Shown in pieces: positions 38,683 to 50,056 of a DNA stretch of 64,000 bases. This stretch comes from Roseomonas acroporae (GTDB lineage Bacteria; Pseudomonadota; Alphaproteobacteria; Acetobacterales; Acetobacteraceae). Under the pieces are notes generated by a model. It was not told the DNA's origin. It ran no database searches and saw nothing but the letters and a program-made list of their open reading frames with translations. Position numbers and translations under genes: made by a program. The DNA is taken from positions 1 through 64,000 of the forward strand of contig NZ_JALPRX010000086.1 in the NCBI RefSeq assembly GCF_023223525.1, in the 5' to 3' direction. Position 1 is the stretch's first letter. Every line of letters starts with the position of its first letter.

Positions 38683-40404
38683 ATGCAACGCCTGTTGCCG
38701 GCATCGATCCGTGGTCGGTTACTGGCCCTGCTCCTGCTCGCGCTGCTGCCGGTCGCGGTGGTCGTCGTCGCCAACGCGATCGGCGCCTATCAAGACGCGC
38801 TGCGGGATTTCGAGCACCGCGTGGAACTGGAGCGCGACGCTGCCGGCGCCCGCCATGCCGCCGTCATCGAGGCCTCGCGTCAGCTGCTCGGTGTCCTGGC
38901 GATCACGCTGCCGTCCGATCCGGCAGCCTGTTCCCGCCTCCTCGGCCGACTCGGACCGATCGAATCCGACCGCTACCAATCCGTGAGCGTGCTGGATGCC
39001 GATGGCGTCGTGCACTGCGCTTCGAGGGGCGACGCCATCCCTGATCGCCTCGGCGACACGCCCTGGTTCGCCGAGCTCCGCAGCCGCCGGGAGTTCACCA
39101 TCAGCGGCGTGACCACCATGGATCACGTGGCTCCCACCCTGCTCACCGCCCAGCCGCGCGTCGACGGCTCGGGCGACTTCGCCGGCGCCGTGGTCGCCGC
39201 CACCCCGTTGCAGCACTTCCTCGGCCAGCCGGGCAACGAGGGGGAGGACCAGCCCAGGCTCTGGCTGCTCGGGGGCGACGGCACGGTCCGCCCTCTCGCG
39301 CCGACCACCCTGAACCTCGCCCTCGACGACGAGCAGCGCGACCAGGTGCAGGCCGGGCATACCATCCATCTCACTTCCGAGGCCGGCTCGCTCCTGCTCG
39401 CCCCGGCACGCCTCGGGCGCGATCTGATCCTGCTCGTCGGCCAGCCGGCGACGGAGGCGCTGAGCAACGCCCGCCTCGAGGGGTGGAAGCGCATCGCGGA
39501 GTTGACGGCCCTGTTCTCGCTCTGCCTCGCCGCGGTGGCGATCGGGGCGCGCTGCACCATCATGCAGCCGCTGCAGCAGCTCCGCGCGGCGCTGATCCGC
39601 TGGCGCGAGAGCGGCGGCAACCTGACGGAAGACGACCTCGCCGGCCTGCCGGTCGAGGTGCGCGACGTCGCCGACACCTTCCGCCGCGCCACGGAAAGCC
39701 TCGCCACCCACGAGGCGGAGCTGCGCCACACCCTGGAGCAGCGCGACCTGCTGCTGGCCGAGATCCATCACCGGGTGAAGAACAACCTGCAGGTCGTCAG
39801 CTCTCTCCTGAACCTGCAGTCGCAGCGCATCCGCGAGCCCGGCGCGCGCAAGGAGTTCGAGGCGGCGCGCGACCGCGTGCGGGCGCTCGCCACGCTGCAC
39901 CGCCACCTCTACGCGCACCACGACCACGAGACCATCGACCTGCGCGCCTTCCTGGAGGAGCTGACCGACCAGCTCTTCCAGGCGATGGGCGAGCGGCCGG
40001 ACGAGCGCGTCTCGCTGCGCATCGCGGCCCCTGCCCTGCGGATCTCCTCCGACCAGGCGGTGCCGCTGGCGCTGGTCATCACCGAGGCCGTGAGCAACGC
40101 GCTGAAATTCGCCTTCCCCAACGGCAGGCGCGGCACGCTCTCGGTCACCCTCACCACCGCGGACGACAAGGCACGCCTCTGCATCCGCGATGACGGCATC
40201 GGCGTGCCGCCGGCCGAGATGACCCAGAAGCGCGGCCTCGGCGGCCAGCTCGTGCGCGGCCTGGCCCGGCAGCTCGGCGGTACCCTCTCGGTGGAGAGCG
40301 ATGCCGGCACCACCGTGCGGCTGGACTTCCCGCTGCGTGCGCCGGTGATGCGCCCGGCCACGCTGAAGCCTTCCGGAATTGCCGCCGGGACCGTTCCCGC
40401 CTGA
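38683..40404 (+). CDS. HisKA_2-type sensor histidine kinase, probable PhyR kinase
   Basis: The 573-residue membrane kinase has a first membrane helix (residues about 12-33), an extracytoplasmic sensor domain of about 230 residues (CACHE-like: YQSVSVLDADGVVHCASRGDAI ... DTPWFAELR), a second helix (about 270-290), and a short HAMP-like linker (PLQQLRAALIRWRESGG ... EVRDVADTFRRATESL). HisKA_2 follows with the EIHHRVKNNLQ box (His362/363), then a HATPase domain (EAVSNALKFAFP, DDGIGVP, GLGGQLVRGLARQLGG). HisKA_2/HWE kinases beside phyR-nepR-ecfG are usually the PhyR phosphodonors. The stop codon lies in the loop of a strong hairpin. Confidence 0.92.
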   Translation: MQRLLPASIRGRLLALLLLALLPVAVVVVANAIGAYQDALRDFEHRVELERDAAGARHAAVIEASRQLLGVLAITLPSDPAACSRLLGRLGPIESDRYQSVSVLDADGVVHCASRGDAIPDRLGDTPWFAELRSRREFTISGVTTMDHVAPTLLTAQPRVDGSGDFAGAVVAATPLQHFLGQPGNEGEDQPRLWLLGGDGTVRPLAPTTLNLALDDEQRDQVQAGHTIHLTSEAGSLLLAPARLGRDLILLVGQPATEALSNARLEGWKRIAELTALFSLCLAAVAIGARCTIMQPLQQLRAALIRWRESGGNLTEDDLAGLPVEVRDVADTFRRATESLATHEAELRHTLEQRDLLLAEIHHRVKNNLQVVSSLLNLQSQRIREPGARKEFEAARDRVRALATLHRHLYAHHDHETIDLRAFLEELTDQLFQAMGERPDERVSLRIAAPALRISSDQAVPLALVITEAVSNALKFAFPNGRRGTLSVTLTTADDKARLCIRDDGIGVPPAEMTQKRGLGGQLVRGLARQLGGTLSVESDAGTTVRLDFPLRAPVMRPATLKPSGIAAGTVPA

Positions 40405-40429
40405 TCTGTCGGGCGGGAACGGTCCCGGC
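40384..40429 (+). repeat. REP-like palindrome, copy 2, overlapping the kinase stop codon
   Basis: A perfect 18-base-pair stem (40384-40401 with 40412-40429) has a ten-base loop, and the loop begins with the TGA stop codon of the kinase gene (40402-40404). It probably serves as terminator or 3'-end stabiliser for the stress module and separates it from convergent leuA. Its core matches the palindrome at 32751-32787, with paired substitutions that keep the stem intact. Confidence 0.7.
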
Positions 40430-40483
40430 TTCACGCGGGTATCCGAGGCGGGCGAGGCGTTCCCGCCCCGCCCGCGGCCTGTC

Positions 40484-42082
40484 CTACGCCGCCGGCTGGC
40501 GCGACGGCACGATCTCGGCCGGCGCCGTCCGCTCGCGCTTGACCAGCAGCTTGTTCAGCGCGTGCACGTAGGCACGGGCGGAAGCCACGATGGTGTCGGT
40601 GTCGGAGCCCTGCCCGTCCACCAGCTTGCCGTGCTCCTCGAAGCGCACCGTCACCCGCGCCTGCGCGTCGGTGCCGCCGGTGATCGACTGCACGGCGTAG
40701 AGCTTCAGCGCCACCTCGTGCGGGAAGACCTGGCGGATGGCGTTGAAGGTGGCGTCCACGGCGCCGTCGCCGACCGCCATGCCCTCGCGCTCCTCGCCGT
40801 CGATCTCCAGCTTCAGCGTCGCCATGGGGCGGGTGTTGAGGCCGGTCGCGACGGTCAGCCCGACCAGCTTCACGCGGTCATGCGCGCGCAGCACCTCGTC
40901 GTCCACCAGCGCCGCCACGTCCTCGTCGTAGACCACCTTCTTGCGGTCGGCGATGTCCTTGAAGCGGCGGAAGGCGTCGTTGAGCTGGTTGTCGCCGATC
41001 TCCGGATAGCCCAGCGCGCGCAGCTTGTCGCGGAAGGCGGCACGGCCGGAATGCTTGCCCAGCACCAGCGAGTTGGTGGTCCAGCCGACGCTCTCGGGCG
41101 TCATGATCTCGTAGGTGGAGGCGTCCTTCAGCACGCCGTCCTGGTGGATGCCGGATTCGTGCGCGAAGGCGTTGCGGCCGACGATCGCCTTGTTCGGCTG
41201 CACGTCGAAGCCGGTGATGGTGGCCAGCAGCTTGCTGGTCCTGAGCAGGCTGGTGGTGACGATGTTGCTGCGGAAGGGCAGCACGTCGCGCCGCGTGCGC
41301 AGCGCCATCGCCACCTCCTCCAGCGAGGCGTTGCCGGCGCGTTCGCCGATGCCGTTGATCGTGCTCTCGATCTGCCGCACGCCCGCCCGCACCGCGGCCA
41401 GCGTGTTGGCCACCGCCATGCCGAGGTCGTTGTGGTTGTGCGCCGAGAAGATCACCTTCTCCGCCCCCGGCACGCGCTCGCGCAGCGCGCGGAAGATCGC
41501 GGCGATGTCCTCCGGCATGGAGTAGCCGACCGTGTCGGGGATGTTGATCGTCGTCGCGCCGGCCCGGATCGCGGTCTCGACGCAGCGGCACAGGAAGTCG
41601 ATGTCGGAGCGGCTGCCGTCCTCGGCGCTCCACTCCACGTCCGCCGCGTGGTTGCGCGCCAGCCCGACGGACGAGGCGATCGACTCCAGCACCTCCTCGC
41701 GGCTCATGCGCAGCTTGACGCGCATGTGCAGGTCGGAGGTCGCCAGCACGATGTGCACGCGCGGCCGCGCCGCCGGCTTCGTCGCCTCCACCGAGCGCAT
41801 GATGTCGGCCTGGTGCGCGCGGCTGAGGCTGGCCACCACCGGCCCGTCCTTGGAGAAGCGCTGCGCGATCGACTTCACGCTGTCGAAGTCGCCGGGCGAG
41901 GCGATGGCGAAGCCCGCCTCGATCACGTCCACGCCGAGATCGGCCAGCGCCTCGGCCATGCGCAGCTTCTCCTCCAGGTTCATGGAGAAGCCGGGAGACT
42001 GCTCGCCGTCGCGCAGCGTGGTGTCGAAGAAGATGATGCGGTCGTCTTCCAGCTTGCCGAAGCTGGGATGCTCGATGGCCAT
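40484..42082 (-). CDS. leuA: 2-isopropylmalate synthase
   Basis: LeuA condenses acetyl-CoA with 2-ketoisovalerate, the first committed step of leucine synthesis. The 532-residue protein has the DRIIFFDTTLRDGEQSPG signature near residue 14, a TIM barrel with metal ligands in FSAHNHNDLGMAVAN, the EVAMALRTRR region, HESGIHQDG, and a C-terminal allosteric leucine-binding domain (about residues 385-500). Start ATG 42082 has GAGGAA nine bases upstream; a GTG-type extension to 42115 is less likely. A Leu-rich leader ORF lies 107 bases upstream on the same strand. Confidence 0.97.
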   Translation of the reverse strand: MAIEHPSFGKLEDDRIIFFDTTLRDGEQSPGFSMNLEEKLRMAEALADLGVDVIEAGFAIASPGDFDSVKSIAQRFSKDGPVVASLSRAHQADIMRSVEATKPAARPRVHIVLATSDLHMRVKLRMSREEVLESIASSVGLARNHAADVEWSAEDGSRSDIDFLCRCVETAIRAGATTINIPDTVGYSMPEDIAAIFRALRERVPGAEKVIFSAHNHNDLGMAVANTLAAVRAGVRQIESTINGIGERAGNASLEEVAMALRTRRDVLPFRSNIVTTSLLRTSKLLATITGFDVQPNKAIVGRNAFAHESGIHQDGVLKDASTYEIMTPESVGWTTNSLVLGKHSGRAAFRDKLRALGYPEIGDNQLNDAFRRFKDIADRKKVVYDEDVAALVDDEVLRAHDRVKLVGLTVATGLNTRPMATLKLEIDGEEREGMAVGDGAVDATFNAIRQVFPHEVALKLYAVQSITGGTDAQARVTVRFEEHGKLVDGQGSDTDTIVASARAYVHALNKLLVKRERTAPAEIVPSRQPAA

Positions 42083-42188
42083 CGGTGCGGTTCCTCGGTT
42101 TCTGACTTGTTCCAACCCCTGCCCCGGCGCCTCGATGGCGGCTCGGGTCCCCTGAACGGTGCCGGCGCGCGTCAGCGCGTGCCGGGCG

Positions 42189-42299
42189 TCACGCCCAGGG
42201 GCTGTTAAGTCGGCGGATAAGTCGAAGGAGGAGGGGCAGGCGCGCGCCGGCGCGGGCGGAAAGCCCGTTCAGCTCGGCAAGGGTGGCGCGCAGGGTCAT
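42189..42299 (-). CDS. Putative leuA leader peptide, leucine-rich
   Basis: The 36-codon ORF encodes ten Leu residues, with a dense run RLPLLLRLIRRL at residues 20-31. Five of the ten Leu codons are CTT, a codon otherwise uncommon in this GC-rich genome. The stop lies 106 bases before the leuA start, and the intervening RNA can form GGGCG-TGA-CGCCC at the ORF stop, a CCGGC-x-CGCG/CGCG-x-GCCGG hairpin after it, and a CCCCTG/CAGGGG long-range pairing. This is how ribosome-stalling leader peptides look. No U-tract terminator is visible, so the control could be translational. No clear Shine-Dalgarno is present; the ORF may be leaderless. Confidence 0.6.
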   Translation of the reverse strand: MTLRATLAELNGLSARAGARLPLLLRLIRRLNSPWA

Positions 42300-42307
42300 C
42301 GGGTCCG

Positions 42308-42336
42308 GATGTACCTGCCGGCGGCGCGGGCCGCAA
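42308..42336 (-). promoter_or_regulatory. Candidate promoter for the leuA leader transcript
   Basis: On the minus strand TTGCGG (42336-42331), 17 bases, TACATC (42313-42308). Matches to consensus are only moderate (three of six each). If used, transcription would start almost exactly at the ATG of the leader ORF, giving a leaderless message, as reported for trpL in rhizobia. Confidence 0.35.
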
Positions 42337-42364
42337 GCACGCATCGTTGCGGAAGGCGGTGGCC

Positions 42365-42660
42365 AGGGCTGTCCCCGGCGCGGGGCCGGAAGCAAGGGAG
42401 GGCGTTGCCCTCCCCTGCACCCCTCCCACCAAAGGGCGAAGCCCTTTTGGGAACCCCGTTCGCAAGCAGGCCCCGACGGCGGAACCGTCGAGGCCGCAGA
42501 ACGCCGGCGGAGGTCCGGGAACCTGATCGGACGCAGTGCGTCCGACCCTGACGGATGGGGTCTGGGGAAGGCAGAGCCTTCCCCAGGAGCGGATGAGGTC
42601 CGGGGAGGGTGGAGCCCCTTTTCCCGGAACGGCGGGGTCCGCCGCCCCGCCGTCGCCGTC
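42365..42660. repeat. Intergenic cluster of short palindromes (cluster B)
   Basis: Between the leuA leader and ilvC lie perfect hairpins of the arm-GC-NNN-GC-arm form: 42396-42403/42407-42414 (loop GTT), 42431-42437/42441-42447 (loop GAA) and 42562-42572/42576-42586 (loop AGA). The minus-strand segment around 42450-42420 shares CTTTGGTGGGAG and flanking hairpin order with cluster A at 113-200. No gene is seen. The cluster may also terminate the ilvC transcript. Confidence 0.6.
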
Positions 42661-43740
<1,080 letters not shown>

Positions 43741-44265
43741 TCAGCCCTGGAGGCGGCCCGTGCCGCGCGAGATGGCGGCCACGCCCGTGCGCGAGACCTC
43801 GATCAGCCCGATCGGCCGCATCAGCGCGATGAAGGCGTCGAGCTTCTCGCCCGACCCCGTCATCTCGAACACGAAGCTCTCGTTGGTGGCGTCCACCACG
43901 CGGGCGCGGAAGGCGTCGGCCAGCCGCAGCGCCTCCATCCGCGCCTCGCCCTTCCCGCCCACCTTGATCAGCGCCATCTCGCGCGCGACGTGCGGCCCGT
44001 CCTGCGTCAGGTCGGCCACCTTGTGCACCGGCACCAGTCGGTCGAGCTGCGCCTTGATCTGCTCGATCACCATCTCCGTGCCGGAGGTGACGACGGTGAT
44101 GCGCGAGAGCCGCCGGTCCTCGTTCACCGGCGCCACGGTCAGGCTGTCGATGTTGTAGCCGCGCCCCGAGAACAGGCCGACCACGCGGGCCAGGATGCCC
44201 GCCTCGTTCTCCACCAGCACGCCGATCGTCGCCGTGCGGAAGCCGCTCTTGTCGTTGCCGGGCAT
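43741..44265 (-). CDS. ilvN: Acetolactate synthase small (regulatory) subunit
   Basis: The 174-residue subunit has an N-terminal ACT domain (TATIGVLVENEAGILARVVGLFSGRGYNIDSLTVAPVNEDRRLSRITVV) that binds valine for feedback control, and a second ACT-like domain (EARMEALRLADAFRARVVDATNESFVFEMTG). It activates and regulates the IlvB subunit encoded 27 bases upstream on the same strand. Confidence 0.97.
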   Translation of the reverse strand: MPGNDKSGFRTATIGVLVENEAGILARVVGLFSGRGYNIDSLTVAPVNEDRRLSRITVVTSGTEMVIEQIKAQLDRLVPVHKVADLTQDGPHVAREMALIKVGGKGEARMEALRLADAFRARVVDATNESFVFEMTGSGEKLDAFIALMRPIGLIEVSRTGVAAISRGTGRLQG

Positions 44266-44292
44266 GTTCCGGATTCCCTCAGACCCGCCCGC

Positions 44293-46089
<1,797 letters not shown>

Positions 46090-46153
46090 CGGTTCACTTC
46101 CTCGAGCAGCACTTGCCGTCCCGCACTTGGGTGCGGTGCGGCAGGGCGCGCAG

Positions 46154-46182
46154 GGTTAACCCGCCACGATCCGGTGCGTCAA
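46154..46182 (-). promoter_or_regulatory. Candidate promoter of the ilvBNC operon
   Basis: On the minus strand TTGACG (46182-46177), 17 bases, TTAACC (46159-46154). The -35 element matches five of six bases. It overlaps the miaA stop codon and lies about 65 bases before the ilvB start; a GGGTTAACCC palindrome covers the -10 region and could be an operator. Confidence 0.4.
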
Positions 46183-47168
46183 CGCCGCGAATCAACAAAA
46201 GCGAAGATTTCCTCCCTACCGCTTTCCTGAAATTGCGCGCCCTCCGCATACCGCGCATGGATCATATGCATGTCGGGCGGGGCGGCCAGCGCATGGTGCC
46301 GGAACCAGGTGCGCTGGCGCTTCGTGTACTGGCCGGTGTTGAGGATCGCCCGCTCCGCCGCCGCTGCCAGCGTCATCCGCCCCGCGAGATGCGCCGCCAG
46401 CTCCGGCACGCCGTGAGCGCGCATCGCCGGCAGGGCCGGGTCGAGGCCCTGGGCCAGCAGCCCGCGCACCTCCTCGATCGCACCCTGGCGCAGCATGGCG
46501 GCGAAGCGGGCCGCGATGGCCGCGCGCAATCCGTCGCGCGGCGGGTCGAGCAGGATGGCGGCGAGCCGCCAGGGCACGGGGCCGGTCGAGGCGCCCTCGC
46601 GCTGCCAGGCGGCCAGCCCCCTGCCCGTGCCGCGCCATACCTCCCAGGCCCGCGCCACGCGCTGGCTGTCGCCGGGCCGCAGACGGGCGGCCGTCTCCGG
46701 GTCCGCCGCGGCGAGGCGCGCATGCAGGGTTTCGGGGCCCTCGGCCGCCAGCAGCCCGCGCGCCTCGGCCCGCGCGGCGTCCGGCACGGCCGGGATCGCC
46801 GAAAGCCCCTGCGTCAGCGAATGGAAGAACAGCCCGGTGCCGCCGCACAGGATCGGCAGCCGCCCCGCCGCCCGCGCCGCCCCCATCGCCGCCAGCGCCT
46901 CTCCGCGCCACCACGCGACGCTCGCCGCCGCGGCCGCCGGCCGCACCCCGTAGAGGCGGTGCGGCACGCGCCGCTCCTCCGCCGCCGTCGGCCGCGCCGT
47001 CAGCACCCGCAGCTCCGCGTAGAGCTGCATGGAATCCGCGTTGATCACAACGCCGTCGAAGCGTTCGGCAAGGTCCAGCGCCAGCGCGGACTTCCCGCTC
47101 GCCGTCGGCCCGGCCACGAGGAGCGCCCCCGGCAGCGCGAAGGGCAAGCCCGATTGCGCCCCGCTCAT
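46179..47168 (-). CDS. miaA: tRNA dimethylallyltransferase
   Basis: MiaA adds a dimethylallyl group to N6 of A37 in tRNAs that read UNN codons. The 329-residue protein has the P-loop GPTASGKS (20-27), the tRNA-contacting INADSMQLYAELRVLTARP, VPHRLYGVRP, ILCGGTGLFFHSLTQGLS near residue 105, and the C-terminal AILNTGQYTKRQRTWFRHH motif. It is divergent from serB with only 23 bases between the start codons. Confidence 0.95.
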   Translation of the reverse strand: MSGAQSGLPFALPGALLVAGPTASGKSALALDLAERFDGVVINADSMQLYAELRVLTARPTAAEERRVPHRLYGVRPAAAAASVAWWRGEALAAMGAARAAGRLPILCGGTGLFFHSLTQGLSAIPAVPDAARAEARGLLAAEGPETLHARLAAADPETAARLRPGDSQRVARAWEVWRGTGRGLAAWQREGASTGPVPWRLAAILLDPPRDGLRAAIAARFAAMLRQGAIEEVRGLLAQGLDPALPAMRAHGVPELAAHLAGRMTLAAAAERAILNTGQYTKRQRTWFRHHALAAPPDMHMIHARYAEGAQFQESGREEIFAFVDSRR

Positions 47169-47191
47169 GCGGCGGGCATGGTCCGCGCCAA

Positions 47192-48103
47192 ATGACCCTC
47201 CTCACCCTGATCGCCGCCCCCGGCGCGCTGGATGCCGCCACCGTGGAGCGCGTCCGCGCCGCCCTGGCCGAAGCTCCCGGGGGCGCCGGCCCCCCGGACT
47301 GGCTCTCGCCCGGCGAGGCGGCCGACCTCGCCCTTCCCGGCCTCGCCCCCGAAGCCGCCGACGCCGCCGCCCGCGCCGCCCTGGCCGGCGCCCCCGTGGA
47401 CGCCATCGCCCAGCCGGACCCGAGCCTCGCCGCCCCGCGCCGGAAGCGCCTGCTGCTGGCCGACATGGACAGCACCATCGTCGTCGGCGAGACGCTGGAC
47501 GAGCTGGCCGCCTTCGCCGGGCTGAAGGAACGGATCGCCGCCATCACGGCCCGCGCCATGAACGGCGAGCTGGACTTCCGGGCGGCGCTGCGCGAGCGCG
47601 TCGGCATGCTGCGCGGGCTTCCGGTGGACGCGCTGGACGGGACCTGGGCGCGGACGCGGCTGATGCCCGGCGCGGCCGCGCTGGTGGCCACCATGCGGGC
47701 CAACGGCGCGCACTGCGCCCTCGTCTCCGGCGGCTTCTCCTACTTCACCGAGCGGGTGGCGGCCGCGATCGGCTTCCACGAGAACTTCTCCAACCGGCTG
47801 ATCGTCGAGAACGGTCACCTCACCGGCGCGGTGGGCGAGCCGATCCTCGACCGGGACGCCAAGCTGGCGACGCTGCGCCGGCTTGCCAAGCAGGAAGGGA
47901 TCGACCCCGCCGCCGCGCTCACCGTCGGCGACGGCGCCAACGACCTCGACATGCTGCGCGCCGCGGGCCTCGGCGTGGCGTTCCAGGCTAAGCCGGTGGT
48001 CGCGGCGGCCGCCCGGGCAAGGGTGGACCATGCCGACCTGCGGGCGCTGCTGTTCGCGCAGGGATACCGTTCCTCGGAGATCGTGGAGCGGTTCGGCGGG
48101 TGA
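47192..48103 (+). CDS. serB: Phosphoserine phosphatase
   Basis: SerB performs the last step of serine synthesis. The 303-residue HAD enzyme has an N-terminal ACT-like domain of about 80 residues, then the nucleophile motif DMDST (D91, D93), ALVSGGFSYFTERVA (motif II), the Lys in ILDRDAKLATL and VGDGANDLDML (motif IV). Start ATG 47192 lies only 23 bases from the divergent miaA start, so the two promoters must overlap the opposite gene or each other. Confidence 0.95.
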   Translation: MTLLTLIAAPGALDAATVERVRAALAEAPGGAGPPDWLSPGEAADLALPGLAPEAADAAARAALAGAPVDAIAQPDPSLAAPRRKRLLLADMDSTIVVGETLDELAAFAGLKERIAAITARAMNGELDFRAALRERVGMLRGLPVDALDGTWARTRLMPGAAALVATMRANGAHCALVSGGFSYFTERVAAAIGFHENFSNRLIVENGHLTGAVGEPILDRDAKLATLRRLAKQEGIDPAAALTVGDGANDLDMLRAAGLGVAFQAKPVVAAAARARVDHADLRALLFAQGYRSSEIVERFGG

Positions 48104-48406
48104 TGCGGAGCTCCGCCCCGCGCCCCGCCCGGAAAGGCTCCGCTGCCTTCCCCGGGCCCATACGCCGGAGCCCGAAGGGGAGATAGGGAGGCCCCGGCCC
48201 GCATTCGCTCGGGGGTGTGACGGTTCGACCGCTCGCGCCGAAAAGCCGATGGGGGGTCCGGGGGGCTTCGCCCCCGGCGGGGATCGAAGGGGCAGCGCCC
48301 CTCGCCGGAGGGGTATGGGGAGGGCGGAGCCCTCCCCTATGGCGAGTCCGGGTGTGGGGAAGGCGAAGCCCGCCCCGTTGGCAAGGCGGGGGCCGCCGCG
48401 CGGGCC
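48104..48406. repeat. Intergenic cluster of short palindromes (cluster C)
   Basis: Between convergent serB and the DegP-like gene lie hairpins with the same syntax as clusters A and B: 48261-48266/48270-48275 (loop TTC), 48288-48293/48297-48302 (loop AGC) and 48317-48325/48329-48337 (loop GGA), plus an imperfect one near 48356-48376. No gene is seen. As a convergent gap it may terminate both transcripts. Confidence 0.6.
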
Positions 48407-50056
48407 TCAGCCCGGGCTGCCGCCCGACGCCCCGCGCAGCCGCAGCGGCACCCAGCGCTGCCCGCCCTGCCCCTCGATCAGCAGCAGCGCCGTCCCGCGG
48501 TTCTGCCGCCGCAGCCGTTCCAGCCGCTCGCTCACCTCGCCCGGCGTCGTCACCGGCTCCTGCTGGACCTCGACGATCACGTCGCCCGCGCGCAGGTCGC
48601 GTTCGGCACCGGGGGTGTTCGGCGCCACCTCGGTAATCACCACGCCCTTCTGCTCCGGCCGCAGGCTGAAGCGCTCGCGCAGCTCCGGCGACAGCGGCGC
48701 CACCGTGAGGCCGAGGCCGGTCAGCTCCGTCTGGCGCGGCCCCTGCTGCGGCTGGCTGCCGCCGGCGCTGGCCTGCTGCGGGTCGTTCGGCAGTTCGGCC
48801 ACCGTCACCTGCACGGTCTGCTCGCGCCCGTTGCGCCAGACCACCACGGGCACCGTCTTGCCCACGGGCGTCTCGGCCACGGTGCGCGGCAGGTTGCGCA
48901 TCTCGCGCACCTCCTGCCCGTCGAAGCGCAGGATCACGTCGCCGTTCTGGATGCCCGCCGCCGCGGCGGGGCCGCCATCCATCGCCCGCGCCACCAGCGC
49001 GCCGCGGCCGTTGTTGTTGTGCAGGCCGAGGCTTTCCGCGATCTCGTCGGTCATCTGCTGGATGTTGACGCCGAGCCAGCCGCGCCGCACCCGCCCGCTC
49101 TCGCGTAGCTGCGAGACGATGTTGCGGGCGAGGTTCGAGGGGATCGAGAAGCCGATGCCGATCGAGCCGCCGGAAGGCGAGTAGATCGCCGTGTTGATGC
49201 CGATCACCTGGCCCTGCATGTTGAACAGCGGGCCGCCGGAATTGCCGCGGTTGATCGCGGCGTCGGTCTGGATGAAGTCGTCGTACATCCCCTGCCGGAT
49301 GTCGCGCCCGCGCGCCGAGACGATGCCGGTGGTGACGGAGCCGCCGAGGCCGAACGGGTTGCCGATCGCCATCACCCAGTCGCCGACCTGCGCCTCGTCG
49401 GAATTGCCGAACGGCACCGCGGTCAGCCGATGGTCGGTCCTGATGCGCAGCAGGGCGATGTCCGTGCGCTCGTCGGTGCCGACCAGCTCGGCGCGGATCG
49501 TCGTGTTGTCCTGCAGGATGACGTTGATCTCGTCGGCGCCGTTGATGACGTGGTTGTTCGTCACGACGTAGCCGGCGGCGTCGATCACGAAGCCGGAGCC
49601 GAGCGACTGCCCGCGCCGCTGCGGCTGCTGCTGCTCGCCGCGCTGGCCGCCCCCGGGGCCTCCCCGCCCGCCGGGACGGTTGCGCTCCAGGAAGTCGCGG
49701 AAGAACTCCTCGAACGGGCTGCCCGGCGGGGCCTGCGGCACCTCCGGCCCCTCGGCGCGCGGCCCGCTGCCGCGCCCGCCGGGCAGGCCCTGCGTCGTCG
49801 AGATGTTCACCACCGCCGGCAGGAGCTGCCGCGCCAGCGGCGCGAAGGAGACGGGCGCGTTGGGCAGCGGCGCCGGTGCCGGCGCGTTGGAGGCGGGCGC
49901 CGATCCGGGCGGCGCGTTCATGGCCGGCCCGGCAGGCGGGGCGGCGGGTGGGGAGGCCGGGGCCGGGACGGGCGCCTGCGCCCGGGCGGCGGTGATGAGC
50001 CCGGAGGGCGGCACGGCCGCCGCCGTCGCGGCCAGGACCAGGATGGCGATGCGCAT
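48407..50056 (-). CDS. DegP/HtrA-family periplasmic serine protease (Do-like)
   Basis: The 549-residue protein has a signal peptide (to about residue 26), a long Ala/Pro linker, then a trypsin-like domain with the triad H169 (TNNHVI), D199 (TDIALL) and S273 (GNSGGPLF). Two PDZ domains follow (GWLGVNIQQMTDEIAESLGL from about residue 330, and LTGLGLTVAPLSPELRERF from about 450). A Gly/Gln-rich insertion precedes the protease domain (about 125-150). It degrades or refolds damaged envelope proteins. It lies downstream of hflK-hflC on the same strand, as in many Alphaproteobacteria. Confidence 0.94.
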   Translation of the reverse strand: MRIAILVLAATAAAVPPSGLITAARAQAPVPAPASPPAAPPAGPAMNAPPGSAPASNAPAPAPLPNAPVSFAPLARQLLPAVVNISTTQGLPGGRGSGPRAEGPEVPQAPPGSPFEEFFRDFLERNRPGGRGGPGGGQRGEQQQPQRRGQSLGSGFVIDAAGYVVTNNHVINGADEINVILQDNTTIRAELVGTDERTDIALLRIRTDHRLTAVPFGNSDEAQVGDWVMAIGNPFGLGGSVTTGIVSARGRDIRQGMYDDFIQTDAAINRGNSGGPLFNMQGQVIGINTAIYSPSGGSIGIGFSIPSNLARNIVSQLRESGRVRRGWLGVNIQQMTDEIAESLGLHNNNGRGALVARAMDGGPAAAAGIQNGDVILRFDGQEVREMRNLPRTVAETPVGKTVPVVVWRNGREQTVQVTVAELPNDPQQASAGGSQPQQGPRQTELTGLGLTVAPLSPELRERFSLRPEQKGVVITEVAPNTPGAERDLRAGDVIVEVQQEPVTTPGEVSERLERLRRQNRGTALLLIEGQGGQRWVPLRLRGASGGSPG

